From contig JACJNZ010000039.1 in assembly GCA_014695325.1 (NCBI GenBank), forward strand, positions 744,001 to 808,000: 64,000 nt of DNA, given 5' to 3'. A program made the position numbers and the translations under genes. The notes under the pieces are model-generated. The model worked only from the letters and a program-made list of their open reading frames with translations. It was not told the origin of the DNA and did no database searches. Position 1 is the first letter of the stretch. Each line of letters opens with the position of its first letter. The DNA comes from Cyanobacteria bacterium FACHB-502 (lineage in GTDB: Bacteria > Cyanobacteriota > Cyanobacteriia > Elainellales > Elainellaceae). Of the stretch, positions 46,101 to 55,034 are shown piece after piece.

Positions 46101-48166
46101 GGGGCTGCCCGATCTACTGCATTCGGCTCTGTACGATCGAAGGCAAAATTTTCAGCAAAGCTGGGTTCTGAATCGCCTTCATCAGGCACTTCTAGGAGTT
46201 CTTCCTGCCCAAACAGGTTGTCGAAATCTGCGGTCATTCGATCGCCGTCATTCTCTTCATCAGGGAGTTCTAGAGCAGGTTCGATCGAATCATCAGACGA
46301 CTCGAGCCCAAACAATTCAAAAAATTCAGGTTCCGCTGCCTGGTTTTCTGCACCATCCGACAAGGGCGAAAAGGCATCGAGCGAGAAGGCATCTAACAGA
46401 GTGCCAGCAGATTCCCCAACGCGATCGAAGTCGCTAAAAACAGAGGTTAAAAATGCCTCTTCCGTATCGGTTTGCAATGGCGTTGGCTGCGCCTCAAAGC
46501 CGCGATCGAGGCTGTCTTCCGAAAGGGACTCTAGTTCGGCAAAACCAGAAATCACCGATCCAGTTTCCGTTTCCTGCTCTAAATTAGCAAACAGTTCGGT
46601 TTCCAAACTGGGTAAAGCTGTTTCAGTGAAATTTTCAGTTGAATTCGTCAAGTTGAATGGTTCTGCTGCTTCTAACAGGGCAGACAGGTCATCATCGCCC
46701 TCATCCAGGGTTAACGCCTCATTCTCTTCGGGTTCAAGCTCGTCCAGTTCAAGCTCGTCCGGTTCAAACTTGTTCTGTGCCCGCGATTGATACGAATCAG
46801 TGAGTCCGTTTGCCTCATCCCCCAGCTCAAGCACCGTATCCATTTCGCTCAGCGGCGAATCAAATGATTCATCAAAAGCGTCTGTCCAATCCACCTCATT
46901 GGGAAGCGGTGCGCTAAAATCTGCATCAAACAAATCTGCTAGTGAAGTTAGCTCAGCAGCTCCAACTTCTGGTCCCGATCGCCCCAACACCCCATCAGGC
47001 TGATCGACCTCAAACAAACTGAAGTCTGCTTGCTCCTGAGCCGAGTGAACAGCAGCGTCAGACACCGAATTGCTGGAGAACAGTTCATTCAGGAGGTCTT
47101 CACGGTTCGCCTGGAAGTCAGCGGCATCGTCTTGTCCTGCTACGCCTGCCCCTGCTAGGGAAACGGGCACTTCCACATCCAGCTCAGATAAAACAGTGTC
47201 AGTCAGGACGGCAACCTCCTCATCTGAGTCAAACCAGGCTGAGAAGTCTGCCTCCAGCTCTTCCTCGCTGTCCCACTTGGTTTCGGGCGGCAGCAGATCT
47301 AGTAAGTTCTGACTCGGCGAAATTTCGATCGATCGTCCTGCAAGAACGAGTTCCTGTGCCTGCTTGACTTCTTTAATCACAACCGGAGCAAGGACACGGT
47401 AGGTATTTTCAAGACAGGCGATCGATCGTTTGACTTCTTGGAGCAGGTCACACCAGTCGGGCAGATCAAGCTGCTCTCCAGGTTGACCCAGAGCCTCACA
47501 AATGCCCTGAAGCTGCTCTCGCGTTTGGGGACTATCGGGCTGCTTGAAGAGTTGCAGCATTTGACGCAGCAGAGCCGGAACATCACTCTGGAAAATGAGC
47601 TGAATTGCGCTTTCTTCCTGGGCGGCTAGGGCAGAGCGCAACTCTGAATGAACCGCAGGCTGAGGAATGGGTAATGGCTCTGGTGCAGCTAGTGACACAG
47701 GTGCATCCAGCTCCACGTCTTCTGGCAGCGTTGCCCCTGTCTGGCTCACAATCAGGCTGAGGCTCTGGCTCAGTTCGGCAAACACTGGCTCAACTGCCGC
47801 CATTAACTCAGCCGATTTGTCCTCGGTTAAACCAAATGGACCCTGAAGCTGTTCGATCAGTGCAGCCAGGGTATCAAACACTCGCAGAAAAAGCGTTTCG
47901 AGCTTCTGAGTCGTTTTAACACCGGGACATTCTTTCAAAACTTTGAAATAGTCCTCTAGGCGATGCGCCGCATGCTGAATGCCTGCCAGGCCGAGCATTG
48001 CTGCTCCCCCTTTCACCGAGTGAGCCGCCCGAAAGACTTCATGCACCATTTCCGAGTCTTCGATCGTCGCTTGCAGGTTAATCAAGCCCTGCTCGATCGT
48101 ATTGAGGTGGTCTTTTGCCTCCTCAATGAAATAACCCATGATGCGCTGTTGTTGTTCCGGCAGCAT
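43118..48166 (-). CDS. hmpE: HmpE: CheA-like hybrid histidine kinase of pilus motility
   Basis: 1682 residues. N-terminal Hpt domain with phospho-acceptor H49 in RAAHSVKGGAAMLG. About residues 295-1020 form a very long Asp/Glu/Ser-rich linker with repeats such as ADLEALL. Then come the dimerisation helices (from about 1035, KHLDNLNNLVGEMVVNR), HATPase (N-box HLVNNAIAHG near 1242, G-box GRGVGLDVV near 1335), a CheW-like domain (about 1390-1525) and a receiver domain (about 1549-1670) with D1599. It phosphorylates the locus response regulators to set type IV pilus activity and gliding direction. It follows hmpD by 68 bp, with ribosome site AGGAAAAGG. PilL/PixL paralogues share the layout; the locus order and hmpF support the Hmp assignment. 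Confidence 0.93.
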   Translation of the reverse strand: MLPEQQQRIMGYFIEEAKDHLNTIEQGLINLQATIEDSEMVHEVFRAAHSVKGGAAMLGLAGIQHAAHRLEDYFKVLKECPGVKTTQKLETLFLRVFDTLAALIEQLQGPFGLTEDKSAELMAAVEPVFAELSQSLSLIVSQTGATLPEDVELDAPVSLAAPEPLPIPQPAVHSELRSALAAQEESAIQLIFQSDVPALLRQMLQLFKQPDSPQTREQLQGICEALGQPGEQLDLPDWCDLLQEVKRSIACLENTYRVLAPVVIKEVKQAQELVLAGRSIEISPSQNLLDLLPPETKWDSEEELEADFSAWFDSDEEVAVLTDTVLSELDVEVPVSLAGAGVAGQDDAADFQANREDLLNELFSSNSVSDAAVHSAQEQADFSLFEVDQPDGVLGRSGPEVGAAELTSLADLFDADFSAPLPNEVDWTDAFDESFDSPLSEMDTVLELGDEANGLTDSYQSRAQNKFEPDELELDELEPEENEALTLDEGDDDLSALLEAAEPFNLTNSTENFTETALPSLETELFANLEQETETGSVISGFAELESLSEDSLDRGFEAQPTPLQTDTEEAFLTSVFSDFDRVGESAGTLLDAFSLDAFSPLSDGAENQAAEPEFFELFGLESSDDSIEPALELPDEENDGDRMTADFDNLFGQEELLEVPDEGDSEPSFAENFAFDRTEPNAVDRAAPDGFADLFWENTPPSIQPEELLQSEDPPFDAEVSTDLWLDPDDSSGLAELNLAGLDLAELIENEELEGEELENEELEGEDLAALVAGDLTSSEVFSEGSAELPEMFSLEQEDSEFDLSPTEIERLVETLDEQPDEQPQFHQEIDSASLPNLFDSTLVEADGNAIEENIEENFDDLEALLAAEEMPPSDWAWAEAAIEVEPLAVDGNESNPGDVLSDISDLSVSDRLVEDEFADLEALLDQDLDDSPMAAPMTAPISRLEDSGAQNADEFADLEALLEDKSFTAPPEVDVPISNLPIARLPAEDEFGDLEALIENVDQVLGVGSSLVRKTASTANRRPNRRNVLKEQTMRVSVKHLDNLNNLVGEMVVNRNGLEQAQERLRQFLDNLLYQVQQLSDVGQRMRDLYERSLLERSLLSSRRGYSATGTGSAPSQTSHAIGVNFDALEIDQFSPFHTLSQEMIELIVRVREASSDIDFVVEESDQVTRNFRQITTQLQEGLTRSRMVPFAQTVDRLPRGVRDNSLKYGKQAELVIEGRETLIDKMIVEQLSDPMTHLVNNAIAHGIETPEERIAAGKSPTGRIMVRAFHQGNQTIISVSDDGAGINPEGVKAKALERGLITPAEARDLSRLEIYDLLFQHGFSTVDQADDLRGRGVGLDVVRNNLSEIRGSITIDSAIGKGTTFTIRLPLTLSISKALCCISNRARIAFPMDGIEDMFDVPKDRLQTDDQGASYVPWRDMVLPLQPLSDLLRYNRILGRGSVYGGNQEDDMVSIVVLRSAGTLLALQVDQVLGEQEIVIKQLEGPVPKPIGVAGATVLGDGRIMPIADVLELIDLWQGRIRREAGTTLWERERGPIVEESTKAEPTVLIVDDSITVRELLSMTFNKVGYRVEQARDGQEAWEKLRAGLPCSLVFCDIEMPRMDGLELLSRLQKDPHLCELPIAMLTSRGADRHKQMAIQLGAKGYFTKPYLEEVLLDAAQRMLRGEVLVNGNSTSTAT
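45871..45920 (-). repeat. 30-bp tandem repeat in hmpE linker
   Basis: The 20-mer CTTCTAGCTCTTCGTTTTCT at 45871 recurs exactly at 45901, with AGTTCTTCGC between the two copies. It codes for Glu-rich ENEELEGEEL-type repeats and sits in the middle of the disordered linker. Confidence 0.85.
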
Positions 48167-48234
48167 AGCCTTTTCCTAGTAAGGGGAAAACGATGAACGG
48201 TAAGTAAGGGGGTTTAGGCGTTGGGCTGGCGCAG

Positions 48235-51117
48235 TTAGACCTTTTCTACGCGGAATCGTTCCACCGAAGCTAATAGGTCGCGGGCAACACCCACCAGATT
48301 TTGCAGTGATCCAGAGACGCGCTGTGCTTCCTGAGAAGTTTCCTGAGCCGTCAGTTCTACTGATTGCATGACCTGAGCAACGGCACGAGAAGTCTCGGTT
48401 TGCTCTACCGTATCTGCTGTAATCGATCGCACTAGCACATCGATCCGGTTTGACACTTGAATAATGTCTTCCAGCGATCGTTTTGCTTGCTCTGCCAGTC
48501 GTGTGCCTTCGATAACCTGCTGCGTACCTTCTTCCATAGCAGTCATCACCGAGCTGGTTTCGCTTTGAATTTGCAGCACGATTTGCTCGATTTCCTTTGA
48601 GGCTTTTGCGGCTCGATCAGCAAGCTGACGCACTTCATCAGCGACGATCGCAAATCCCCGTCCTGCTTCTCCGGCTCTCGCGGCTTCGATACTGGCGTTG
48701 AGAGCTAGCAAGTTTGTCCGAGAGGCAATTTGAGAGATCAAAGCGACGATTTTGGAGATTTCCTGCGAAGATTCTGCTAGTCGCTTCACTTTGCGGGTAG
48801 TCTCTGCCACTGTTTCGCGAATTTCCAGAATGCCGGATACGGTACGCTCCACTGCTTCGCCACCTTTCAAGGCAGTAGAAGATGCCGATCGCGCCACTTC
48901 CTCGGCTTCACGGGCACTTTCTGCCACCCGCTGAATCGAGTCGGTCATCACCTGCACCGAATTGAGCGTCACTGCCAGTTCTTCTGCCTGTCTCAATGCA
49001 TCGGAAGAAAGCGATCGGGCAAAGATTTCATTCTCAGTCGAACTCTTCGTCACTTGACGAGCGGCAGTTTTCACCTGCTGCACAATTTCGCGCAGGTTTT
49101 GAATGGTCAGGTTAAAGGAATCTGCCACGGCTCCCAGCACATCTGCCGTGACCTCAGCCTGCACCGTCAAGTCTCCTCTGGCAGCTCCTTCCACATCGTC
49201 CAGCAGGCGAATCACCTGACGCTGCAAGTCTTCCTTTGCCTGCTCTTGCTCTTCTGCTTTACGCTGTGCCTCGCTGGTCGTGGTTAGAATAACCCGCGCC
49301 ATCTGGTTAAAGCTAGTGGCAAGCTGACCAAATTCGTCCTCCGAGTAAACCGTTGCTTTTGCGCTCAGGTTGCCATCCGTGACCGCATCAAATTGCGCTT
49401 GCAAATCGGAAACGCTGCGCTTCATCTGACGAGTTAAAACCCCGCTTAACGCTGACGCAACCCCAAACCCAGCAATTCCTGCAGTCGCGCTCATTGCCAA
49501 GCCTGCTGTCGCCAGGTAGGGTACCACCGCAGGGCGATTCGATTGGGGAATGGTCGAGGCGGTGATAAAATTCACGGCAGCCACCGCTAGCATCGAGACA
49601 ACTCCCGTGGTGCCTGCCACGATCCACTTTTTCTTATCTAGTGCGGCATTTTCGAGCGGAGCGGTGATGCCTTGCTCGACGGTGACATCGGCTTCTAGCG
49701 ACCGATTGTCTGCCGGAGTGAACGCAGGCATGGCTTCTGCAGTTCCCGACAGGGGAAACATATCGTCATCCCGGAGCACAGATTGATCACCGCTATCGGC
49801 AAAATCGAAACCAACGCTGCTGGTGGTTGGAGTCGCAGCAGTGCCAGAAGTCATGCTGATCGAGGGACTCGTGAAGTCAACCGAGTTATCAGACAAATCA
49901 AAATCCGGCAGACTACCCAGGTCATCAAATTCGTCAAATTCATCAAGGAAATCAATGCTGCTGCGTCCGTTGACCGAAGCCGAGTAAGAGGACGAACTGC
50001 TTGCCGCAAAATCCGGGTCGTTGAATTCGTCATCCAGGGCAAAGTCTGCTCCGGACGAATGAGTGTCCGAAAACGCTGCACCAGACACAAACGTTTGTTC
50101 TTCTAAATTGTCTTCAGCTAATGCAAATTCAGGAACTCCATAGGTTGCATCAATGTCTGCCGAACCTTGCTGAGGGGAAGGAAAGACGCTGCTGTCGCCC
50201 ATAAACAGCGTTTCATCTTCAAAGGGTCGCTGAGGGTAGCCAGGCGTATTAGAATCAGCCGCCGGAAGGGGATCGATCGGGGAATTGCTGTCTTCAAAAT
50301 CACTCAGGTCAAATGCCGCTTCATCGAACTCGTGGAGCGAAGCAGCCGACGCAGGCGGAGCAAAGGGATTCGCGGCAGAATTACTCTCGAACGGGTTATC
50401 AGAGTCTGCGAAAAAATCGTCTTCGCTCTCAGAGGCAGCCAGAAAAGGATTGGGGTCGGCAGCAAATGCATTATCAAACGAGGAATCCAATGACGGATCC
50501 GTCACGAAGTCCTGATGGAAAGTCTGGGCGGCCTGATTTGCGCCTTCCACGCCTTCGGTGCTATCGAGGTTTAGATCGGCAAAGTCAAAATCATCAAAGC
50601 TATTTGCTTCAGGGGTTGATTGCCAGGTGTGAGGGGCAGTCTCTTCTAAGACATAATCGCCCACTTCCTCACTCTGGAAAGGTGAGGCAGCCATATCAAT
50701 CGTGCTGACAAACTCGTGATCGATATCGGTAAAGGCAGGATCATCAAAGGCAGGATCATCTGTAAAACTACGATCCGAAAACTCTAGCGGGTCTGGAGAG
50801 CCAGCCACTCCTGCCCCCTTGCCAGAAGACGGCTCCGGCGGTCCGGCAAACTGCTCGGCATAGGCTAAGCCGTTGTGCGCGTAGTTGACATACTCCTCAT
50901 CGCTGGTGAGTTGGAGGACGGATTCATACTGCTCTCTTGCAACTTCGTATTGCTGTAAGCCGTAACAGTAGATGTGCCCTCGCAGCAAGCGGACGTTTGG
51001 ATCGCCAGGATAATCTGCCACGAGCCGATCGATAATCGATGCAGCTTCCTCATAGCTGCCCAGCATATAGGCGCGTTCAGCTTGTTTATATTTCTCTGAG
51101 TGCGTGCTTGCTGCCAT
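48235..51117 (-). CDS. hmpD: HmpD: methyl-accepting protein of pilus motility
   Basis: 960 residues. An N-terminal TPR-like domain (1-95, [20 protein letters not shown]) precedes an acidic Phe/Asp/Ser-rich linker of about 390 residues. Two transmembrane helices (about 497-518 and 530-560) are separated by only a dozen residues. Two HAMP-like modules follow, then the signalling domain (about 700-950) with hairpin tip [20 protein letters not shown] near 806. With so small a loop there is no periplasmic sensor, so input must come through the cytoplasmic TPR/linker or the membrane. It forms the array with CheW-like HmpC and CheA-like HmpE. In other cyanobacteria the homologue is PilJ; chromophore-binding GAFs as in PixJ are absent. 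Confidence 0.93.
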   Translation of the reverse strand: MAASTHSEKYKQAERAYMLGSYEEAASIIDRLVADYPGDPNVRLLRGHIYCYGLQQYEVAREQYESVLQLTSDEEYVNYAHNGLAYAEQFAGPPEPSSGKGAGVAGSPDPLEFSDRSFTDDPAFDDPAFTDIDHEFVSTIDMAASPFQSEEVGDYVLEETAPHTWQSTPEANSFDDFDFADLNLDSTEGVEGANQAAQTFHQDFVTDPSLDSSFDNAFAADPNPFLAASESEDDFFADSDNPFESNSAANPFAPPASAASLHEFDEAAFDLSDFEDSNSPIDPLPAADSNTPGYPQRPFEDETLFMGDSSVFPSPQQGSADIDATYGVPEFALAEDNLEEQTFVSGAAFSDTHSSGADFALDDEFNDPDFAASSSSSYSASVNGRSSIDFLDEFDEFDDLGSLPDFDLSDNSVDFTSPSISMTSGTAATPTTSSVGFDFADSGDQSVLRDDDMFPLSGTAEAMPAFTPADNRSLEADVTVEQGITAPLENAALDKKKWIVAGTTGVVSMLAVAAVNFITASTIPQSNRPAVVPYLATAGLAMSATAGIAGFGVASALSGVLTRQMKRSVSDLQAQFDAVTDGNLSAKATVYSEDEFGQLATSFNQMARVILTTTSEAQRKAEEQEQAKEDLQRQVIRLLDDVEGAARGDLTVQAEVTADVLGAVADSFNLTIQNLREIVQQVKTAARQVTKSSTENEIFARSLSSDALRQAEELAVTLNSVQVMTDSIQRVAESAREAEEVARSASSTALKGGEAVERTVSGILEIRETVAETTRKVKRLAESSQEISKIVALISQIASRTNLLALNASIEAARAGEAGRGFAIVADEVRQLADRAAKASKEIEQIVLQIQSETSSVMTAMEEGTQQVIEGTRLAEQAKRSLEDIIQVSNRIDVLVRSITADTVEQTETSRAVAQVMQSVELTAQETSQEAQRVSGSLQNLVGVARDLLASVERFRVEKV

Positions 51118-51170
51118 GTGCCTTTTCTCCTACCCGTTCAAAACCGATTTGTCGCCGATTATGCCGCTCA

Positions 51171-51728
51171 TTATGCTGCCCATCGTGCCGATCGTAAAAT
51201 TGCAACTTGATCGAGCAATCTCAAGTTGTGCTGCGAAGCGGTTCTCCCTGGTGGGGAATCGGCTTCTCCTGCCATCGCCCACTCTCCCCGCAAAAAAGGA
51301 GCCATGCTGTCAGGCAGATTGCTAGGCATTTGAATCTCGTCGATGTCGAGCCAGTCCATTCCAATAATGCGATCGACTGCCAGTCCCAACATGGCGTCTT
51401 GATCTTCAATGGCAATGACCGAGATCTCGGTTCGATCGGTGCTGAGCGAAGTCGAATCGCCCAAAAATTGCCCCAGGTCTGCAACCCAGATAACGCGACC
51501 CCGGACATTTAGTGTTCCTAATAGTAAAGGAGAAACGTTAGGGATGGGCGTAATTCGATCGGGCGCCGCAGCAATGACTTCCCGGATTCCCGTTGCGGGT
51601 AAAGCAAATTCTGCGCCAGAGGCAACAAAAAACCGCAAATGCAGCTCACCCTCAGGACTATCTAGCTCCTGGAGCTCGGGAGCCTGATCCTGCCCTCTGC
51701 CTGTCAAGAAATCCGGATTTCCGATCAT
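51171..51728 (-). CDS. hmpC: HmpC: CheW-like coupling protein
   Basis: 185 residues. A single CheW domain (about 27-170): LHLRFFVASGAEFALPATGIREVI begins it, followed by PLLLGTLNVRGRVIWVADLGQFLG and AMLGLAVDRIIGMDWLD. It couples the HmpD receptor to the HmpE kinase. The C-terminal tail (SQHNLRLLDQVAILRSARWAA) is helical. It lies 53 bp upstream of hmpD and 376 bp downstream of hmpB, all leftward. Confidence 0.93.
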   Translation of the reverse strand: MIGNPDFLTGRGQDQAPELQELDSPEGELHLRFFVASGAEFALPATGIREVIAAAPDRITPIPNVSPLLLGTLNVRGRVIWVADLGQFLGDSTSLSTDRTEISVIAIEDQDAMLGLAVDRIIGMDWLDIDEIQMPSNLPDSMAPFLRGEWAMAGEADSPPGRTASQHNLRLLDQVAILRSARWAA

Positions 51729-52104
51729 GCACTTGACCTATTACCCTGTGGAAATTGCTGAATGACCTTCATTCTTAACCTACCCCGCTCTCAGATTTCT
51801 ATATCATGCTGTTCAAGATTTCCTGGCTTTTGCAGCACATCTAACAAGCCCGCGATCGCGCAATTTACTCTGTATTCTTCTGTTAAAGCAGTTTCCCGCA
51901 AGAGAGAATTTTCTGAGATTTCAACCATCGGGGTTGCCCGTTGCCGCATTGGGAAAAGTGCTTTGTATCGCGTCTTTTACTACGTTTAGGGTTGTGGCTT
52001 ACTCATCCACTCACTCATCTGCTTACTGGATTACTCGACCCATTCGCTCACTAAAGTTTTCATCGATCGATCACTGATTCCGGATCAGTCTTAGTTCCAG
52101 CAAG
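51729..52104. other. Spacer between hmpB and hmpC
   Basis: About 375 bp within the leftward hmp series. The part from 51995 to 52060 has repeated ACTCAT/CTCACT phrases. A rightward open frame at 51762-51989 is not protein-like. The length allows an extra internal promoter for hmpC-hmpD-hmpE, but none can be pinned down. Confidence 0.5.
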
Positions 52105-52470
52105 CTAGCCCCGCAAAAGCTGCCTTACCGTACCCACTAGCTCGGTCGGCTGAAATGGCTTAGCAATATAGGCATCGGCTCCCTGCTTCATTCCCCAATA
52201 GCGGTCGAACTCTTCTCCTTTTGACGAACACATCACAACAGGTACATTCTGCGTCTTGGGATCTGCCTTTAAACGACGGCAGACTTCATAGCCGTTCATC
52301 TTGGGCATCACAATGTCTAAAACGATAAGGTCAGGGCAAAGTCCCTGAATCTTCTCAAGTGCCTCTAAACCGTCGCTGGCAACCGTAACATCCAGCCCGC
52401 TTTTCCGCAGCAGGTCGCTAATCATCTCCCGTTGGGATACGCTGTCTTCAACTACCAAAATTTTACTCAT
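52105..52470 (-). CDS. hmpB: HmpB: CheY-like response regulator
   Basis: 121 residues, a stand-alone receiver domain of the PilH type. Acidic pocket ED (8-9), phospho-acceptor D52 in LIVLDIVMPKMNG, and the conserved Lys in YIAKPFQPTEL near residue 104. It should be phosphorylated by HmpE and act on the pilus machinery or as a phosphate sink. It has no output domain. It lies 281 bp downstream of hmpA. Confidence 0.93.
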   Translation of the reverse strand: MSKILVVEDSVSQREMISDLLRKSGLDVTVASDGLEALEKIQGLCPDLIVLDIVMPKMNGYEVCRRLKADPKTQNVPVVMCSSKGEEFDRYWGMKQGADAYIAKPFQPTELVGTVRQLLRG

Positions 52471-52751
52471 ATTGCTTCTGACTGACCCTCAACGGTAATG
52501 GCAAAGACAAATATCTAAATGAAAAATATCTAAAAGTTTAAATCGCTAGACGCATGATTTCTCATCCTACTGATTTTTCAACCTTCCTCTATTCATTTCA
52601 TTAAATCTAAAATCTAAAACCTACGCTTCTAACGCATTCATTACAATCATTTACTGCTGCATTGATTCACTGCTGCCCTGTTTGCCCCGTCTTCATCCGT
52701 CGGATTCAATGAGCTTTCATGTTCAACTGAACTTGAGGGATTTGACGTGAT

Positions 52752-54029
52752 TTAGATGAGGCGATTGAGGTGAGACGAGCTACGAGGACGATCGGCTTCC
52801 AGAGCAGCTTGCAAATCTTGTGCTAGCAGCGTATCGGGCTTGAGACGATTCGGGTTACCCGCACCCGCATATTTTTCGACCAGCATCAGCAGTTCCCCTT
52901 CGCCAAAGGGCTTGGTCAGGTAATCTGTTGCACCCACGATTCTTGCCCGGACGCGATCGATAAATCCCTCTTTGCCAGTCAGCATGACGATCGGCGTTTC
53001 GCGAAAAGCAGACGCACTCCGCAGCATGGCACAAATTTCGTAGCCATCTAGCTCAGGCATGGCAATATCACACAGGATCAGGTCAGGCTTAAGGTAAAAC
53101 AGCAGGCTCAGTGCCTTTAGCGGATTGCCGATCGAGCTGGCTTCATAACCGTAGCGATTGAGAATCTCCTCAACAGTTTTTCGGACGGTCACTCCGTCGT
53201 CGATGCAAACAATGCGGGGAACTTTGTCCAAGGACCCTTGAAGAAGGGAGGGGTTTTGAGGCAGCGTATTTGGGGTGCTCCTCCCTTTAAGGGACTGCGG
53301 AGCAAACGGGCTGGTCAGATGCACAAGCCCTTGCTGCACATAGGGATAGATTGCCCTTGCGACAGTCACAATATCTCGGCTCAGATAACGTGCCATTTGC
53401 CGCAGCGAGGTTTTGCCATCTACCCAGCGTTCTAACAAATCGAAAGAAGCCCCGGTTAGCATTTTTCGCAGTGCGACCGGGTCTACAATCACTGGATAGT
53501 AATCAGGAGACGAAAGATGCGGATAAAACTGTTTCCACTCCTGAACCTGCTTCATCATCTGAGCAATCAAGGGCGCGATTTCCAGAGCGGTGAGCTGTGG
53601 GGCAAGGGCAGGACTCATCTCAAACACAAAAGACCCCTGGTGCAGGCTGAGCAGATCAAACAGCGTTTCATGCACCATGCCCTGAATAATGCTGCGAGCT
53701 TGGGCTGGCGTGACGGCGTGATTTTCAAGCAGCATCCATAGGTAACCGTATTCGGGCGCGTTCAGGGTCGCGATCGTCGATTCGGGAAATAAATCCAGCG
53801 TGGGCTGCCGATATCGCCGTAGATAGTCGTGCAGCCGGGTGAGGTCACCGCCGCTGTCTCCGGCGTAAACAATCTTGCCGTTGACGAAGAAAACAAGCCA
53901 GGATAACGGCTGAGAGGTTTTTAGCCCTGGTGTCCCATAAGGTTCGACCAGCAGTTCACCCGTCCGTTGCCCCAGCTCCACAAGCTGAAGAATGCTCCGA
54001 ATATCAATCTCGCTTAACTTTCCCTGCAT
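52752..54029 (-). CDS. hmpA: HmpA: PATAN-receiver response regulator
   Basis: 425 residues. An N-terminal PATAN/DUF4388 region (about 1-130, LSEIDIRSILQLVELGQRTGEL) and a middle helical region (to about 240) precede a C-terminal receiver domain (about 268-390) with D321 in LILCDIAMPELDG and a conserved Lys in YLTKPFGEGEL. This inverted architecture, with the output domain first, is that of PatA, PixG and PilG. PatA-type regulators are known to contact PilB extension ATPases in cyanobacteria. It is the first gene of the leftward hmp series, divergent from hmpF across about 1 kb. Confidence 0.92.
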   Translation of the reverse strand: MQGKLSEIDIRSILQLVELGQRTGELLVEPYGTPGLKTSQPLSWLVFFVNGKIVYAGDSGGDLTRLHDYLRRYRQPTLDLFPESTIATLNAPEYGYLWMLLENHAVTPAQARSIIQGMVHETLFDLLSLHQGSFVFEMSPALAPQLTALEIAPLIAQMMKQVQEWKQFYPHLSSPDYYPVIVDPVALRKMLTGASFDLLERWVDGKTSLRQMARYLSRDIVTVARAIYPYVQQGLVHLTSPFAPQSLKGRSTPNTLPQNPSLLQGSLDKVPRIVCIDDGVTVRKTVEEILNRYGYEASSIGNPLKALSLLFYLKPDLILCDIAMPELDGYEICAMLRSASAFRETPIVMLTGKEGFIDRVRARIVGATDYLTKPFGEGELLMLVEKYAGAGNPNRLKPDTLLAQDLQAALEADRPRSSSHLNRLI

Positions 54030-55034
54030 TCAGCCTTGGCCGTCTCCTGTTCCATTTCTGGATCGACTTTTTGTATCGCTTTTGTATCGAGTTTTGACCG
54101 CCTGGAGGATGCGGTAAGGCTGTCTTGCGTATGCCTGCCCCTGACGCATCCTCGTTCATCTTCCTGCATCTGCTCTCCTGCGTCTACGATCGCTTGATTT
54201 CCCTTGATTGAGTCCGATCGCCCACAGCTATCATGGCTTCTTCTTGCAATAAAGCAGTTTCTCTTCAGCCGGGTCGGGCGGGGATAAGGAACTGCAGGTT
54301 GACTTCATCTCTATTGCCCCGCTGTTTTATTCGCAGTTCGCCTGATTGAAGATTTGCGGTTTAATTTTGCAAAATCAAATTTGCCTATCACTTCGCCGAT
54401 ACCTAAACATTAGGTTTCCCTCAGTTCCAGCCAAAACCATCAGCTTGCTGCTGCCAAGGGAAAAGAGAGGAATTTCTTTATATAACCGGGGTTATAAAAG
54501 GGCAGGGTAAATTTAGTTCAGTTTGTTGTAGTCCTAATGTTCCGGGGCATTCTAGATTTTATAGTTTAACCAGCAGAGTTTAACCAGCCGTAGATGAGCT
54601 TTTTGAACAGGTTAGGGATGCGACTGAGGAAAGCGATAATGCTACAGTAAACGGGAGATTTAGAATCCCTTTTCCTGTGTTTCCTCAAGATTGACTTATC
54701 CTTGACTGTTGGCAGGAGGATTCGTCCTTGATATGGCGCATTCTGGGATGTCATTCCGCATACTACGAATTGAGCCACCCTTAGAGATAGCTGCTGCATC
54801 TATCAGTGCTGTAGAAATCCTTTCCGGTTCCTAACTGGGGTGCAGGAGTTTTTCCCTGTCTCAGGGTTGACCTCATCGCCCCTAGTGCACAGACTAAGCT
54901 GTGAATGCTGTAGCTAATTTTGTACTAGAAATTATGAGGTGAAGCAGAAATTCTAAGTTCTGAGCAATCGAACGCATATAAGCAAACAGCTTTGAAATTG
55001 AGTCAAGTCTTAGGTTAAAGAGGGGATTGTTGGC
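54030..55034. other. Divergent control region between hmpA and hmpF
   Basis: About 1 kb with no credible gene; the leftward frame 54566-54799 is rejected. It should hold the promoters for both directions. It contains a 16-bp dyad at 54481-54496. I searched by eye for the SigJ J-box GGGAATACT reported for hormogonium genes and did not find it. The stretch 54900-55030, just before hmpF, is AT-rich. Confidence 0.6.
54481..54496. promoter_or_regulatory. 16-bp palindrome, candidate operator
   Basis: TATAACC-GG-GGTTATA: two perfect 7-bp arms around two central bases, roughly midway between the divergent hmpA and hmpF starts and with AT-rich outer arms. Its symmetry suits a homodimeric regulator. 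No T-run on either side suggests a terminator. Confidence 0.45.

Noticed and set aside
46218-46790. Ser-rich rightward ORF inside hmpE
   Set aside because: It arises from reading Glu/Asp codons of the acidic linker on the other strand.
54566-54799. 77-residue leftward ORF in the hmpA/hmpF control region
   Set aside because: No recognisable motif and not in a plausible operon position; it lies in the expected promoter region.
54900-54960. NtcA-like GTA...TAC site upstream of hmpF
   Set aside because: The spacing between GTA and TAC is 10, not the required 8.
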